A stretch of 64,000 nt of DNA from assembly GCA_964586075.1 (NCBI GenBank), contig CAZPGZ010000016.1:11027-75026 (forward strand), given 5' to 3'. The translations under genes were made by a program, and so were the position numbers. This document shows positions 36,913 to 45,774 of this stretch, piece by piece; the stretch's first letter is position 1, and every line of letters begins with the position of its first letter. The stretch is from JBAZLV01 sp964586075 (lineage in GTDB: Bacteria; Nitrospirota; UBA9217). The notes beneath the pieces are model-generated. The model saw only the letters and a program-made list of their open reading frames with translations, had not been told where the DNA came from and did not search any database.

Positions 36913-37983
36913 TTAGAAAATGACCACGTCTCCGTTGCGGAGGTAGACATTTTCCTTTGCTCCCGGGCCTGTAGTGGGCACTCTCTTATATTGCGTGTAT
37001 TTTTGCGAACCGAGGACAATCGGCAATCCCAGTTCCCGTGCGCGTGTTGCCCAAACCCAACCGCTGCAGTGATTACATCCGATTTTCGTCATGTTCATTT
37101 TTTTCAAGCCGAAAATAATATCGTCAAACTTCGGGTCCCAGTTTTCAAATGCTGCGATATGCATCCCGCCGTAGGAACCATATGGCTTTGCTCCCTCGAT
37201 ATTGCGCACGGCCCAATGCATCAGGTTAAGGATGCCTGCATGGCAGCATCCGGTCACTGCCACAATCCCCTTGCCTTGCACGTTGAAATAGAGGTTTTGT
37301 TCGCCGCGCACCCTGTTCATGATCGGCAAATCAAACATCTTGACCGCAACGCCGGGGTAGAGTTTCAGGAGCTTGTCGGGTCCCAGAACGATGCGTTCTC
37401 CCGTGTGCGGAATATTATTTTCCACTTTGGCGATGTCGTTTTTATATTTGCCTTCCAACAGCGCTTTGCCTTCCGGATAAAACGTATTGGGAATAACGAG
37501 TGGTATGTTCTGCCATCTCTTCAACGTAGACTTTATCCCCCAGTAATGATCATGATGCTCATGGGTAATCACCATGATGTCGATTTTCTTTTTCTGCAGC
37601 AGGGCATCCACCCCGGATTTCTGGAATACATAATCGCACCATTCCTGGGTCCAGTTGGTGTCCATGAGAATGGTGTGTTTTGAACCGTCAAGCTGTTCCA
37701 CCTCGATAAGAGCGCTGTATCCTCCGATGTTGCTTTGTGTCCAGGGGTGGGCATAACTGGAGACCATAGCGCCGCCGGTATCCTTAATATCCTGAAGCAT
37801 TCTTGCAGAATCAAACCAAGCGGTTTCGGAAACACAGGTTACTTTGACCGATTTGCATTGCCCTATATCTTCTTTTTTTCCAACAGCCCAGGTTTGCTTC
37901 GCGCTGCCGCCCATTCCCAACTCCGTGGCCGCAAGGGAAGCTCCGGATGCAGCCAGTGTCTTCAAAAAATCTCTACGATCCAT
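36913..37983 (-). CDS. Tat-exported metallo-beta-lactamase-fold hydrolase, copy B
   Basis: The 356-residue protein starts MDRRDFLKTLAASGASL, a Tat signal with RR-D-F-L-K. The metal site reads THEHHDH (HxHxDH), with later His in GCCHAGILN and GCNH. The GCCHxGIxN block recalls COG1237 hydrolases (dihydropterin-type MBL enzymes), though those are usually cytoplasmic. AGGAGG precedes the ATG. It is a close paralogue of the protein at 38463-39527, sharing most residues over the full length. The substrate is unknown. Confidence 0.85.
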   Translation of the reverse strand: MDRRDFLKTLAASGASLAATELGMGGSAKQTWAVGKKEDIGQCKSVKVTCVSETAWFDSARMLQDIKDTGGAMVSSYAHPWTQSNIGGYSALIEVEQLDGSKHTILMDTNWTQEWCDYVFQKSGVDALLQKKKIDIMVITHEHHDHYWGIKSTLKRWQNIPLVIPNTFYPEGKALLEGKYKNDIAKVENNIPHTGERIVLGPDKLLKLYPGVAVKMFDLPIMNRVRGEQNLYFNVQGKGIVAVTGCCHAGILNLMHWAVRNIEGAKPYGSYGGMHIAAFENWDPKFDDIIFGLKKMNMTKIGCNHCSGWVWATRARELGLPIVLGSQKYTQYKRVPTTGPGAKENVYLRNGDVVIF

Positions 37984-38019
37984 ATGTTCCTCCTTCCCGC
38001 AGTTTGTGCAAACAACCGC

Positions 38020-38343
38020 TCAATTGAAACTTATCTCGTATTTGTAAATCGTTATGTTTTTCCTCCCTTGCTTATCAAACGTAACGGCGCCGTTTACTTT
38101 GATATTCTGCTCGACCAGCTTCAAAAGCTCGTCGCCGACAGGGTTATGCACAACAAAAAGTTCATCCCCGTCCGTGGTAAGAAGAGATACTTCAGTTACT
38201 TCTCCTTTTTCGTTCCAAGCTGCGCCATAAACCGATGCTTTTACAGTAATATCATTTTCAGAATATCCATAAGCACTGGTGAAGAGGGACAACAACATGC
38301 AGACAGCCAGCACCATCATTGCCGAGTTCCGGTTTTGCCGCAT
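38020..38343 (-). CDS. Small exported protein, copy B
   Basis: The 107-residue protein starts at ATG 38343 after AGGAGG. It has a signal peptide (MMVLAVCMLLSLFTSAYG) and a mature part of about 80 residues beginning YSENDITVKASVYGAAWN, which looks all-beta (possibly OB-fold). It is a paralogue of the protein at 39564-39884. It precedes copy B of the Tat hydrolase by 36 bp, so the two may act together in the periplasm. Confidence 0.75.
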   Translation of the reverse strand: MRQNRNSAMMVLAVCMLLSLFTSAYGYSENDITVKASVYGAAWNEKGEVTEVSLLTTDGDELFVVHNPVGDELLKLVEQNIKVNGAVTFDKQGRKNITIYKYEISFN

Positions 38344-38462
38344 TTTAACCTCCTTTACCATTCAGGTGTTATTGTGCACAGTATGATACGAAACCGTATT
38401 GATCGGACGTTTGTCCCGCCTGTAACTATACAGCGCGGGTTCATCGCCCATTCCCTGACAGA

Positions 38463-39527
38463 CTAGAAAACAATGACATCGCCGTTTCTGAGATACACGT
38501 TTTCCTTGGCCCCCGGCCCGGTGGTCGGCAATCTCTTGTATTCCTTGTATTTCTGTGAACCTAACACGATGGGAAGACCCAATTCGCGCGCGCGCTGGGC
38601 CCATACCCATCCCGTGCAATGGTTGCAACCGAGCTTGGTAAGATTCATTTTTTTCAGCCCATGGATGATGTCGTCAAACTTGGGATCCCAGTTTTCGAAT
38701 GCCGCGATATGGAATCCGCCGTAACTTCCATACGGCTTGTATCCTTCAATATTTCTGGCGGCATAGTTTACGAGATTCATAATACCCATGTGGCAGCAGC
38801 CGGTCACGGTAGCGACTCCTTTGTCTTTGATGTTGAAGATAAGAGCCTGCTCTCCGCGCGTTCTGAGCATAATCGGAATATCAAACATTTTGACCGCTAC
38901 GCCGGGATACATCTTGTAAAGCTTGCTGCCGCTCACCTCGACGAGTTCTCCTCTGTGCGGAATATTGTTTGAAGCTTTTGACTTGTCGTTTTTGTACTTG
39001 CCGGCAAGCATCAACTTCCCTTCCGGATAGAACGTGTTCGGAATGACCATCGGAATTTTGTCATGCCGCTTAAGGGTTGACGTAAGCCCGAAGAAATGGT
39101 CTTCATGCTCATGGCTCATGACCAGCACATCGACTTTTTTCTTCTGAAGCAGGCTGGACAAACCCGACTTTTCAAGAACATAATCTGTCCACGCAATGCT
39201 CCAGCCGGTATCCAGCTGGATTATGTGCTTCGTTCCGTCAAGTTGTTCGACTTCTATAAGCGCCACATAGCCGCCAAGGTTGCTCTGAGTCCACGGGATT
39301 TCATAGTGCGAGACCATGGCCCCACCCGCGTCCTTGATGTCCTGCAGCATCCGCGGTGAATCGAACCAGCTTGTTTCCGAAACGCAGGTGACTTTCACCG
39401 ATTTGCACATTCCGATATCTTCACGCTTTGCATCGGCCCAGGCATTCTTCCCGTCCACGCCCAGTCCTGTAGCCGCGAGTGCCGCTCCGGATGCGGCCAT
39501 CGCTTTCAGAAAATCTCTTCGTTCCAT
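38463..39527 (-). CDS. Tat-exported metallo-beta-lactamase-fold hydrolase, copy A
   Basis: The 354-residue protein has a Tat signal (MERRDFLKAMAASGAAL), the metal site SHEHEDH and the blocks GCCHMGIMN and GCNHCTGWVW. It is a full-length paralogue of copy B. Both keep the metal ligands, so both should be active. AAGGAGG precedes the ATG. It follows copy A of the small exported protein by 36 bp, the same spacing as in the B pair, which indicates that a two-gene unit was duplicated. Confidence 0.85.
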   Translation of the reverse strand: MERRDFLKAMAASGAALAATGLGVDGKNAWADAKREDIGMCKSVKVTCVSETSWFDSPRMLQDIKDAGGAMVSHYEIPWTQSNLGGYVALIEVEQLDGTKHIIQLDTGWSIAWTDYVLEKSGLSSLLQKKKVDVLVMSHEHEDHFFGLTSTLKRHDKIPMVIPNTFYPEGKLMLAGKYKNDKSKASNNIPHRGELVEVSGSKLYKMYPGVAVKMFDIPIMLRTRGEQALIFNIKDKGVATVTGCCHMGIMNLVNYAARNIEGYKPYGSYGGFHIAAFENWDPKFDDIIHGLKKMNLTKLGCNHCTGWVWAQRARELGLPIVLGSQKYKEYKRLPTTGPGAKENVYLRNGDVIVF

Positions 39528-39563
39528 AAGCCCTCCTTAAAGTTCTCCGTTCTTACTGTCTTA

Positions 39564-39884
39564 TCAGTTGAACAAGATTTCATATTTGTAGATGGTTATA
39601 TTTTTTCGACCCTGCTTATCAAGAAGCACCGCTCCGTTTGCCTTGATATTCTGATCAACTTGTTTTAAAAGCTCGTCTCCGACTGCGTTATGCACCACAA
39701 ACAATTCATCACCTTCGACGGTGAGCAGGGATACGCTCGTCACATCTCCGGCTGCATTCCAGGCTGCACCGTAAACCGTTGCCTTGATGGTTATGTCGTT
39801 TTCTGAATAGCCATATGCAATACTAAAAACTGAAAGAAGCATGCATGCACATACGGCGAGTATAACGGCATGACGTTTCTTCAT
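39564..39884 (-). CDS. Small exported protein, copy A
   Basis: The 106-residue protein has a signal peptide (VILAVCACMLLSVFSIAYG) and a mature domain starting YSENDITIKATVYGAAWN, nearly the same as copy B. It starts after AAAGGAGG. It is the first gene of the five-gene run A-small, A-MBL, B-small, B-MBL, 10-TM. The function is unknown; the last residues NITIYKYEI.FN are shared by both copies. Confidence 0.75.
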   Translation of the reverse strand: MKKRHAVILAVCACMLLSVFSIAYGYSENDITIKATVYGAAWNAAGDVTSVSLLTVEGDELFVVHNAVGDELLKQVDQNIKANGAVLLDKQGRKNITIYKYEILFN

Positions 39885-40003
39885 GCTATCACCTCCTTTC
39901 GATTAATCTGGCATATCTCTTTTGTCTCTATCCCTCAATCTCGCCTCCGCAACCGAGACCACTTTCAGCGTTTATTCTAGAATTTGACGCTCCTCGCATT
40001 CTG

Positions 40004-40885
40004 TCAGACTATTTTTTCCATCAGATGGTGGTCATCCCAATGAAGCAGGTCCAGTCTGTCCGATGGATTGCGGCGCAATTCAGACTGGATTATGGTACGT
40101 TTCACATCACCGGATGGCGTAGGTGCGGCCGTATAGCCATCTGATAGAAACACAGTTCCTTCTAATTCCCGCACGGATTCACTTTCAAGTGTGTACTGAT
40201 GGAGGCGTGACCAGCTTGCAACCAGTCGCCGGCACAGCAACTGAGAGATGGTGAGTCCTGGATAATCCTTATCCGCCTGACCCTTCTTCAGTTCGGCAAG
40301 AATGCCGCCTGCGTCATCACGCAGCGTAAAATCACTCTGCATGATTGTTTTCCAGCTTGTCTGGCTTTCCAAACGAATCACACTGCCGGACCGTTCGTTA
40401 AATGCGATCTGCACGTCACCGATATAAAAAAACCCGGCAGGTATGACGTCATGAAAAGCGATATCGGGCGCTCCCGTATTTTTTGACGAGTGAATTTTAT
40501 GGCCATGGCCGGGATGCAGTCCCTGGCAAGGGCAATCACAGACCCCGTACGACGGAAGGGAGTGGAACATATCGCTGGTTCTGCAAAGTTTTTCAAGTGT
40601 TGAGAGCTTATCAAAGGACGATTCTGTTTCTGCGGGATAATACTTGAGGGAAAACGCCGCCAGCCAATCATACCCTTTTATGGATTTTGACCCCTGGAGT
40701 TCCATTTTATAAACTCCCGGACAGTCGTCGAACCAGAGATACCAATAGGGTCGGTCCTGGTCCCACATATGGCTTACATGATTCAGGCCTATTTGCTTTT
40801 TTGCTTCTTCGTCGGCCAGCGTGGCCAACCACGCGTGATTAATAAGACCAATTGCTTCGACTATTTTGTCTTCTCCGACCTCCAT
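40004..40885 (-). CDS. Hypothetical protein with Cys/His cluster
   Basis: The 293-residue protein has no signal peptide. It is rich in Trp and Asp near the N-terminus (MWDQDRPYWYLWFDDCPGVY) and carries a C-x-C-x-C-type cluster followed by His (GVCDCPCQGLHPGHGHKIH), a possible metal site. I do not recognise a family. GGAGGGGAG lies 13 nt before the ATG. It is downstream of the AraC gene, 131 bp from it, on the same strand. Confidence 0.6.
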   Translation of the reverse strand: MEVGEDKIVEAIGLINHAWLATLADEEAKKQIGLNHVSHMWDQDRPYWYLWFDDCPGVYKMELQGSKSIKGYDWLAAFSLKYYPAETESSFDKLSTLEKLCRTSDMFHSLPSYGVCDCPCQGLHPGHGHKIHSSKNTGAPDIAFHDVIPAGFFYIGDVQIAFNERSGSVIRLESQTSWKTIMQSDFTLRDDAGGILAELKKGQADKDYPGLTISQLLCRRLVASWSRLHQYTLESESVRELEGTVFLSDGYTAAPTPSGDVKRTIIQSELRRNPSDRLDLLHWDDHHLMEKIV

Positions 40886-41000
40886 ATAGGACTTCTCCCC
40901 TCCTGTCGCACACCAGCCACCATGCTGCTCCCGAAATATCGTTGTTATCGCGTTGCAGTCACTTTTCGAGTTTCTCTCATCGTAACAGGAATGCTCCCTG

Positions 41001-41030
41001 CTTTATGCTTTATGCTTTATGCTTTATGCT
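41001..41030. repeat. Heptamer tandem repeat at the AraC stop codon
   Basis: Four perfect copies of CTTTATG (41001-41028) plus CT. The stop codon of the AraC gene (41017-41019) lies inside the array. As 7 is not a multiple of 3, a change in copy number could shift the last residues. Confidence 0.8.
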
Positions 41031-41919
41031 GCTCAGCGAATTCCCGCGGTGTGCTTCCTGTATACCGCTTGAACGTCCTGCAGAAATGGCTGTGATCGTA
41101 AAATCCCGCGCTCAGGGCCACATCGGACAGCGTCGTGTCCAGATTTGTGAGGAGTTTTTTCGCGGCTTCTACGCGGACGTGTGTTAGATATTGATGCGGT
41201 GACATGCCATACGTGGCGGTGAAAATCCTGCTAAGATGGTACGGTGTCAACCCGGTGAGTTGAGCAAGTTCGCCGAGCGATATCTCGCGAGCGTAGTTCT
41301 CCTGGACGTATTCTTTCGCCAGGCGCACAGATGCCGTGAATGACAATGCTTTTTCGGGCAGGGTCTCGCTCCAGGTCGTATGTCGCATGACAAGCCGGGA
41401 CAGAATGCCGTTAATTTTCGACTCGACTGTAAGTCGTGATGCACTGGAGTCAAGAAGTGACAATAATGATGTTATTTCTGAAAAAAGAAATCGGTCAGTG
41501 GCAACCAATTTGCTAAAAGATATTGTTTTAGGAGCGGATTTGAGGTTGATCTCACGGGCTATTTGCAGAAAAATGCGTTCCGGGAAACCGATAATCTGCA
41601 AATTGAGATCATCGTCATCACATTCGTGCGGCTCGTCGACATTCAGGAGGAATATCTGCCCAGGGCTAAGATCCGTTGAAGAGCCCCGGTATCGCATCCG
41701 CCGTACGCCCTTTTGAATAATCCCGATATACAGTTTTTCATGAACATGCTTCGAGAAATAATTTGTGATGTCTTTTGCCTGAATCAGTTTCATGCACTGA
41801 TCGTTCGGTTGTTCATACGATATATCCCTGTCCTGCCAGTTCGCAGGCATAATCTCGCGAAGAGCCTCTTCCGGAAAGCTTGTTTTTCTCTTCCTGCAAA
41901 CATTTTGTATTGAATTCAT
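41017..41919 (-). CDS. AraC-family transcriptional regulator
   Basis: The 300-residue protein has an N-terminal cupin-like sensor (KHVHEKLYIGIIQKGVRRMRYRG...LSPGQIFLLNVDEPHEC) and two C-terminal helix-turn-helix units (ISLGELAQLTGLTPYHLSRIFTATYGMSPHQYL and TTLSDVALSAGFYDHSHFCRTFKRYTGSTPREF). I start at ATG 41919, 8 nt after GAGGAG; the frame to 42021 is open but lacks a site. The target is likely nearby: the hypothetical gene downstream or the cytochrome upstream. Confidence 0.9.
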   Translation of the reverse strand: MNSIQNVCRKRKTSFPEEALREIMPANWQDRDISYEQPNDQCMKLIQAKDITNYFSKHVHEKLYIGIIQKGVRRMRYRGSSTDLSPGQIFLLNVDEPHECDDDDLNLQIIGFPERIFLQIAREINLKSAPKTISFSKLVATDRFLFSEITSLLSLLDSSASRLTVESKINGILSRLVMRHTTWSETLPEKALSFTASVRLAKEYVQENYAREISLGELAQLTGLTPYHLSRIFTATYGMSPHQYLTHVRVEAAKKLLTNLDTTLSDVALSAGFYDHSHFCRTFKRYTGSTPREFAEQHKA

Positions 41920-42364
41920 AACATCACACTCCTCAAAAAAACCGCAAACCAAAACGAGAAGGGCAGTCAGCACAATGAGGCAAAATGCTTCTTTCGAGGC
42001 ATGCACATGCTCAACCGGCAAAAAATGCGTACGGGCAAACAGATAGCGACATTCTGCACAAAAGCATGCAGGCGGCTCTTTTTGCTGCTTCCGATGCCGG
42101 TAATACTGTTGAAATTATAGAAACAAATCAGATTGTTGTCTTGTAAAATCTTGCTGTCTGAAAAACGTTGAAGTGTATTGTTATCATTAAGAAATAGACT
42201 GATGTTGGGTGCTTGTTTCCCAGGATGGATAGTTAGAAGATAGCACAGGAAATTATGGATGGCAAGTAAGGTTACGTTCTAATTGAGGAGTGAAACGATG
42301 ACGATTGTTTCACTCCCCGGCAAATTTATTCACCGCATATGTTTGCGGTATTCCCTGCTTCAGG
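41920..42364. other. Intergenic region with a long perfect hairpin
   Basis: This 445-bp gap lies between the cytochrome and AraC genes. It is AT-rich in the middle. A perfect 10-bp stem GGAGTGAAAC/GTTTCACTCC (42287-42296 and 42307-42316) with a 10-base loop lies about 50 bp past the cytochrome stop. It lacks a T-run on the minus strand. No gene is supported. Confidence 0.5.
42287..42316. promoter_or_regulatory. Inverted repeat downstream of the cytochrome gene
   Basis: GGAGTGAAAC-N10-GTTTCACTCC is a perfect dyad. It may be a terminator or stability hairpin, or a two-fold operator for a dimeric regulator. Absence of a T-run argues against a simple terminator. Confidence 0.45.
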
Positions 42365-43549
42365 CTATTTGTAGAACACAGGTACACCTTGATATGTCGG
42401 CAGGCCTTTCCGCTGCTGGTCCTTGATAAACGTATGGGATCTGACGAAAAGATTATCAGCGGTCTTGCCGAGGCCGGGCATGTATTTGTCCACGGTATAT
42501 GAAGCATCGTGGCAGGCCGTACAGCTGTTTGACGCCTCAATCATCGTTTTTTTCTTGGTCGCGTGAGGGGAATGACAGGAAAGACACCCCATCCCCGCAC
42601 TCTTGTAGTGCTTCGACTGGATGAACCCCTGGTATTCCTGATGATGTTTTGCCTCTTCATATACCCCGTTCTTTTTTGAAATTTCGTCCACGATGAAAAG
42701 CCCCTTGAGGTCGCCGGTATACTCCTTATCAAAAGGATTTCCGGGCTGCACCCCCGGAATGATCACATGTTCAGGATACCATGTGGTCCAGTCATCCGAC
42801 GGTTTGAAACTTCCGCCGGCCTTTGGTGCGGGGAAATCTTCCCGGGGGTTCCCCTGGGCCGTCTTGTACATGTCGTTCTCAAGACGAATATGGCAGTACC
42901 CGCACACGCGGGACTGTTCAGCTGGTGACTTGCCGGGAAAATTCCAGATGTCTTTTTTCGATCCTGTTTTTACATGCTTCGCCCCGGGGCCATGGCACGC
43001 CTCGCAACCTATGCTCGTTTCAACCCATGACGTCTTCTGGGTCTTTGGACTAGCGGTATCATACTCGGTAATGCGGTATCCGGTCGTATGGCAGGTTGCG
43101 CAGGTGGTGTTCCAGTCGTTTTTCTGACCGTAATTCTCCCATTTTCCCGACATCCGGTTGAACTGCTTGTCAAGGAACTGATAGCCGCCGGTTTCTTCAT
43201 TCGAAACCAGATATCGCTGCTTCCATTTTGAGCCGATTGTGAACTTCACATCGGCTCTCGTAAACTTCTTGCCTGTTGCATTGCCTTTCGTTGGACCGGG
43301 GTTAAAACCGTCAGTTTCCCATTTTTCAGCCGCATCCTTCAGCAGCCGCTGGTCCTGCTTTCCAATGAGTTTGCTGTGATAGGTAAGTTTCCACGTGTCG
43401 GAAGGAGTTTTATGGCATTTCTGGCATGTTATGGACCCCACATAATCGCTTTTTGACACTGCCTTCATGACTTCTGATTGTGCTGTATTGACCAGAAAGC
43501 AGAACAAACCAGCAATCATAATGAATAACACTAGGTACACTCGTTTCAT
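42365..43549 (-). CDS. Six-heme periplasmic cytochrome c (c554-like)
   Basis: The 394-residue protein has a Sec signal (VYLVLFIMIAGLFCFLVNTAQS) and six C-x2-CH heme sites: CQKCH, CATCH, CEACH, CGYCH, CLSCH and CTACH. The first block (TCQKCHKTPSDTWKLTYHSKL) and GCEACHGPGAKHV match the cytochrome c554-type family. It moves electrons in the periplasm, perhaps toward an external or nitrogen/sulfur acceptor. AAGGAGGGAAGTT precedes ATG 43549. No reductase partner is adjacent. Confidence 0.9.
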   Translation of the reverse strand: MKRVYLVLFIMIAGLFCFLVNTAQSEVMKAVSKSDYVGSITCQKCHKTPSDTWKLTYHSKLIGKQDQRLLKDAAEKWETDGFNPGPTKGNATGKKFTRADVKFTIGSKWKQRYLVSNEETGGYQFLDKQFNRMSGKWENYGQKNDWNTTCATCHTTGYRITEYDTASPKTQKTSWVETSIGCEACHGPGAKHVKTGSKKDIWNFPGKSPAEQSRVCGYCHIRLENDMYKTAQGNPREDFPAPKAGGSFKPSDDWTTWYPEHVIIPGVQPGNPFDKEYTGDLKGLFIVDEISKKNGVYEEAKHHQEYQGFIQSKHYKSAGMGCLSCHSPHATKKKTMIEASNSCTACHDASYTVDKYMPGLGKTADNLFVRSHTFIKDQQRKGLPTYQGVPVFYK

Positions 43550-43912
43550 AACTTCCCTCCTTTCGCTGGACAAAACTTCTCTTCAGCAGCAATCTCTCCG
43601 TCATTTAATAATTACAATCTCCGTGTTTATTCTTACTGAATAGTATAGCGTACAAAGTTGTCACGATGCTATTTTTCTTGCTTTATCCTTGACTATTGCC
43701 GTCAGTGAGATACACTTAAAATAATACTAAACCTAAAGAATTATAGGCAGCCGGTGGATTCTGCTCTTTCCTGCCTGAACCGTGCTACAGCCCTGGATCC
43801 AACATTCCTCGTCAGCACGATGCCCGTTCGGTTATCAGCTTAATGTTACGATCATCCGGCTACCTGGCATCCCCGCATTATTCTATTCTGCATGAATTGG
43901 AAGGAGTTCTCC
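43550..43912. other. Divergent intergenic region
   Basis: This gap separates the cytochrome gene (minus) from the flavoprotein gene (plus). A plus-strand promoter candidate TTGACT (43689-43694), 16 bp, TACACT (43711-43716) is present, about 200 bp upstream of the flavoprotein. I see no gene here. Confidence 0.35.
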
Positions 43913-45295
43913 GTGAAAACAGCCTATGATGTCATTATAATCGGTTCCGGACCATCCGGAATCTTCGCCGCTCTTGAACTTGTCAAGAATTCAAACCTCA
44001 ATATTCTCATGATCGAAAAAGGCGGTGATATCCAGACCCGGGCATGTCCTATGGTCGAATCCGAAACTCCCTGCGCGCAATGCGATCAATGCAGCATTCT
44101 TTGCGGCTGGGGCGGAGCCGGCGCATACAGCGACGGGAAGCTCACGCTCACTTCCGAATTCGGGGGATGGCTGCGCGACTATCTTTCGGTTGAGGATCTG
44201 ACGATTTTCATTGACTACGTGGATTCCATTTACTGCTCATTCGGCGTATACGGTGCAATCCACGGAGAAGACGATGACGCATTTGCGCGTCTCAAGAAAA
44301 AATCCGCCGGCTACGATCTCGATCTCATACCGGCGCGTATCAGACATATCGGTACGGACCTTTGCAAGGAGGTTTTGCGGAACATCCGGGGCTATCTTGA
44401 AGGGCGGATCGACATGCTCTTCGGCATGCCGGTGCAGCACGTCACGTACGACAACGGCGTTGTCACCGGAGTCATAACGCAGGACGGACGGAAATTCTCC
44501 GCGCCCATCGTGATAGCGGCGGCGGGCAGGGAAGGTTCAACGTGGCTTTCTGAAGAGGCAAAACGGCTAAAGCTTTCGCTCCAGAAAAATCCGGTGGACA
44601 TCGGCGTCCGGGTGGAACTTCCGGCGCGCATTATGACGGATATTACTGATGTGGCGTATGAGGGCAAGTTTATTTACACGACCAAGCGGTTCAGCGACAG
44701 GGTGCGCACATTCTGTATGAACCCGTACGGAGAAGTGGTAAAGGAATACAGCGAGGGCATTTACAGCGTGAACGGCCACAGCTACAAAAACCGCAAAACG
44801 GAGAACACCAACTTTGCGCTGCTGGTGAGCACGGACTTTACCAAGCCGTTCAACGATCCCATATCCTACGGCAAATATATTGCCGGCCTTGCCCAGCTTC
44901 TGGGAGGCGGAGTGATTGTGCAGCGGCTTGGCGACCTGAAGATGGGAAGGAGGTCGACACCCGAGCGCATTGCGGACGGATCGGTGCGGCCGACGCTTGA
45001 CGACGCCACCCCCGGCGATGTCAGTTTCGCACTTCCCTACCGGCATCTGCACAATATTATGGAAATGCTCGAAGCTCTCGACAATGTCGCGCCGGGCGTG
45101 AATTCAGGCGACACCCTGCTCTACTGTGTGGAAGTCAAGTTTTACTCCACAAAGCTTAAACTCACGCCCTCCCTGGAGACGGAAGTGAACAATCTTTTTG
45201 CCGTGGGAGACGGCGCCGGCGTGTCGCGGGGGCTGATTCAGGCTTCCATCTCCGGCGTAGTTGCGGCAAGAGAAGTGTTGAAGAGAAAGACGTAA
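43913..45295 (+). CDS. FAD-dependent oxidoreductase (COG2509-like)
   Basis: From GTG 43913, which has AAGGAG 6 nt upstream, the protein has 460 residues. It starts with the FAD motif DVIIIGSGPSGIFAALEL. A Cys-rich insertion (RACPMVESETPCAQCDQCSILCGWGGAGAYSDGKL) is typical of this uncharacterised flavoprotein family. The C-terminal GDGAGVSRGLIQASISGVVAA closes the FAD site. An ATG at 43892 is possible but lies before the ribosome site. The substrate is unknown. It converges on the cupin gene. Confidence 0.85.
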   Translation: MKTAYDVIIIGSGPSGIFAALELVKNSNLNILMIEKGGDIQTRACPMVESETPCAQCDQCSILCGWGGAGAYSDGKLTLTSEFGGWLRDYLSVEDLTIFIDYVDSIYCSFGVYGAIHGEDDDAFARLKKKSAGYDLDLIPARIRHIGTDLCKEVLRNIRGYLEGRIDMLFGMPVQHVTYDNGVVTGVITQDGRKFSAPIVIAAAGREGSTWLSEEAKRLKLSLQKNPVDIGVRVELPARIMTDITDVAYEGKFIYTTKRFSDRVRTFCMNPYGEVVKEYSEGIYSVNGHSYKNRKTENTNFALLVSTDFTKPFNDPISYGKYIAGLAQLLGGGVIVQRLGDLKMGRRSTPERIADGSVRPTLDDATPGDVSFALPYRHLHNIMEMLEALDNVAPGVNSGDTLLYCVEVKFYSTKLKLTPSLETEVNNLFAVGDGAGVSRGLIQASISGVVAAREVLKRKT

Positions 45296-45299
45296 CTGT

Positions 45300-45674
45300 T
45301 CACGCGCGATGCTCCGTATCGCGATGCGCCAGTGCAGGAGAAAAAGCCGGCATGCAAACGGCAATATATTCTGCGCCCTCAGGAGAAGGCGTACTGTACT
45401 GGACCCACTCGCCGCGGGGAGCTATGATGGTTTCACCCGATCTGACTTCATATGTCCCGGTCCTTGTGCTGACCCTCAGCATTCCGCGCAATACAAGAGT
45501 ATATTCATCGAATTCAGGGGTCTGCCCCTGCTCAATCCAGCCTTCCGGACTTTTCATGCGCGCAATGCTCAGGGCTGAAGTTCGCGAGTTTACCGCTCCG
45601 ATGAATTCCTCGATCTGTTTCGGCTTATTGCCCTCTGCCTGAAGAACGGTCGGATTTTTTATTATGGTCACCAT
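45300..45674 (-). CDS. Cupin-domain protein
   Basis: The 124-residue protein is a single cupin: FDEYTLVLRGMLRVS then VRSGETIIAPRGEWVQYS. Strict HxH ligands are missing, so metal binding is uncertain. Small cupins of this form bind or isomerise small molecules. It converges on the flavoprotein gene with 4 bp between the stops. Confidence 0.75.
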   Translation of the reverse strand: MVTIIKNPTVLQAEGNKPKQIEEFIGAVNSRTSALSIARMKSPEGWIEQGQTPEFDEYTLVLRGMLRVSTRTGTYEVRSGETIIAPRGEWVQYSTPSPEGAEYIAVCMPAFSPALAHRDTEHRA

Positions 45675-45774
45675 ACAGATGGTATCCTTTCATAGCCGGA
45701 TTCTGGAAAGCAGTGGCTGGACTGCTTTTATCCTGTACAGAGAAGTATTGACGCTGCATCCGCAGGGACACTCT

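Noticed and set aside
42298..42430. Small plus-strand ORF starting in the 42287 hairpin (GAGGAG...ATG)
   Set aside because: It runs antisense into the cytochrome gene; the apparent ribosome site is part of the dyad.
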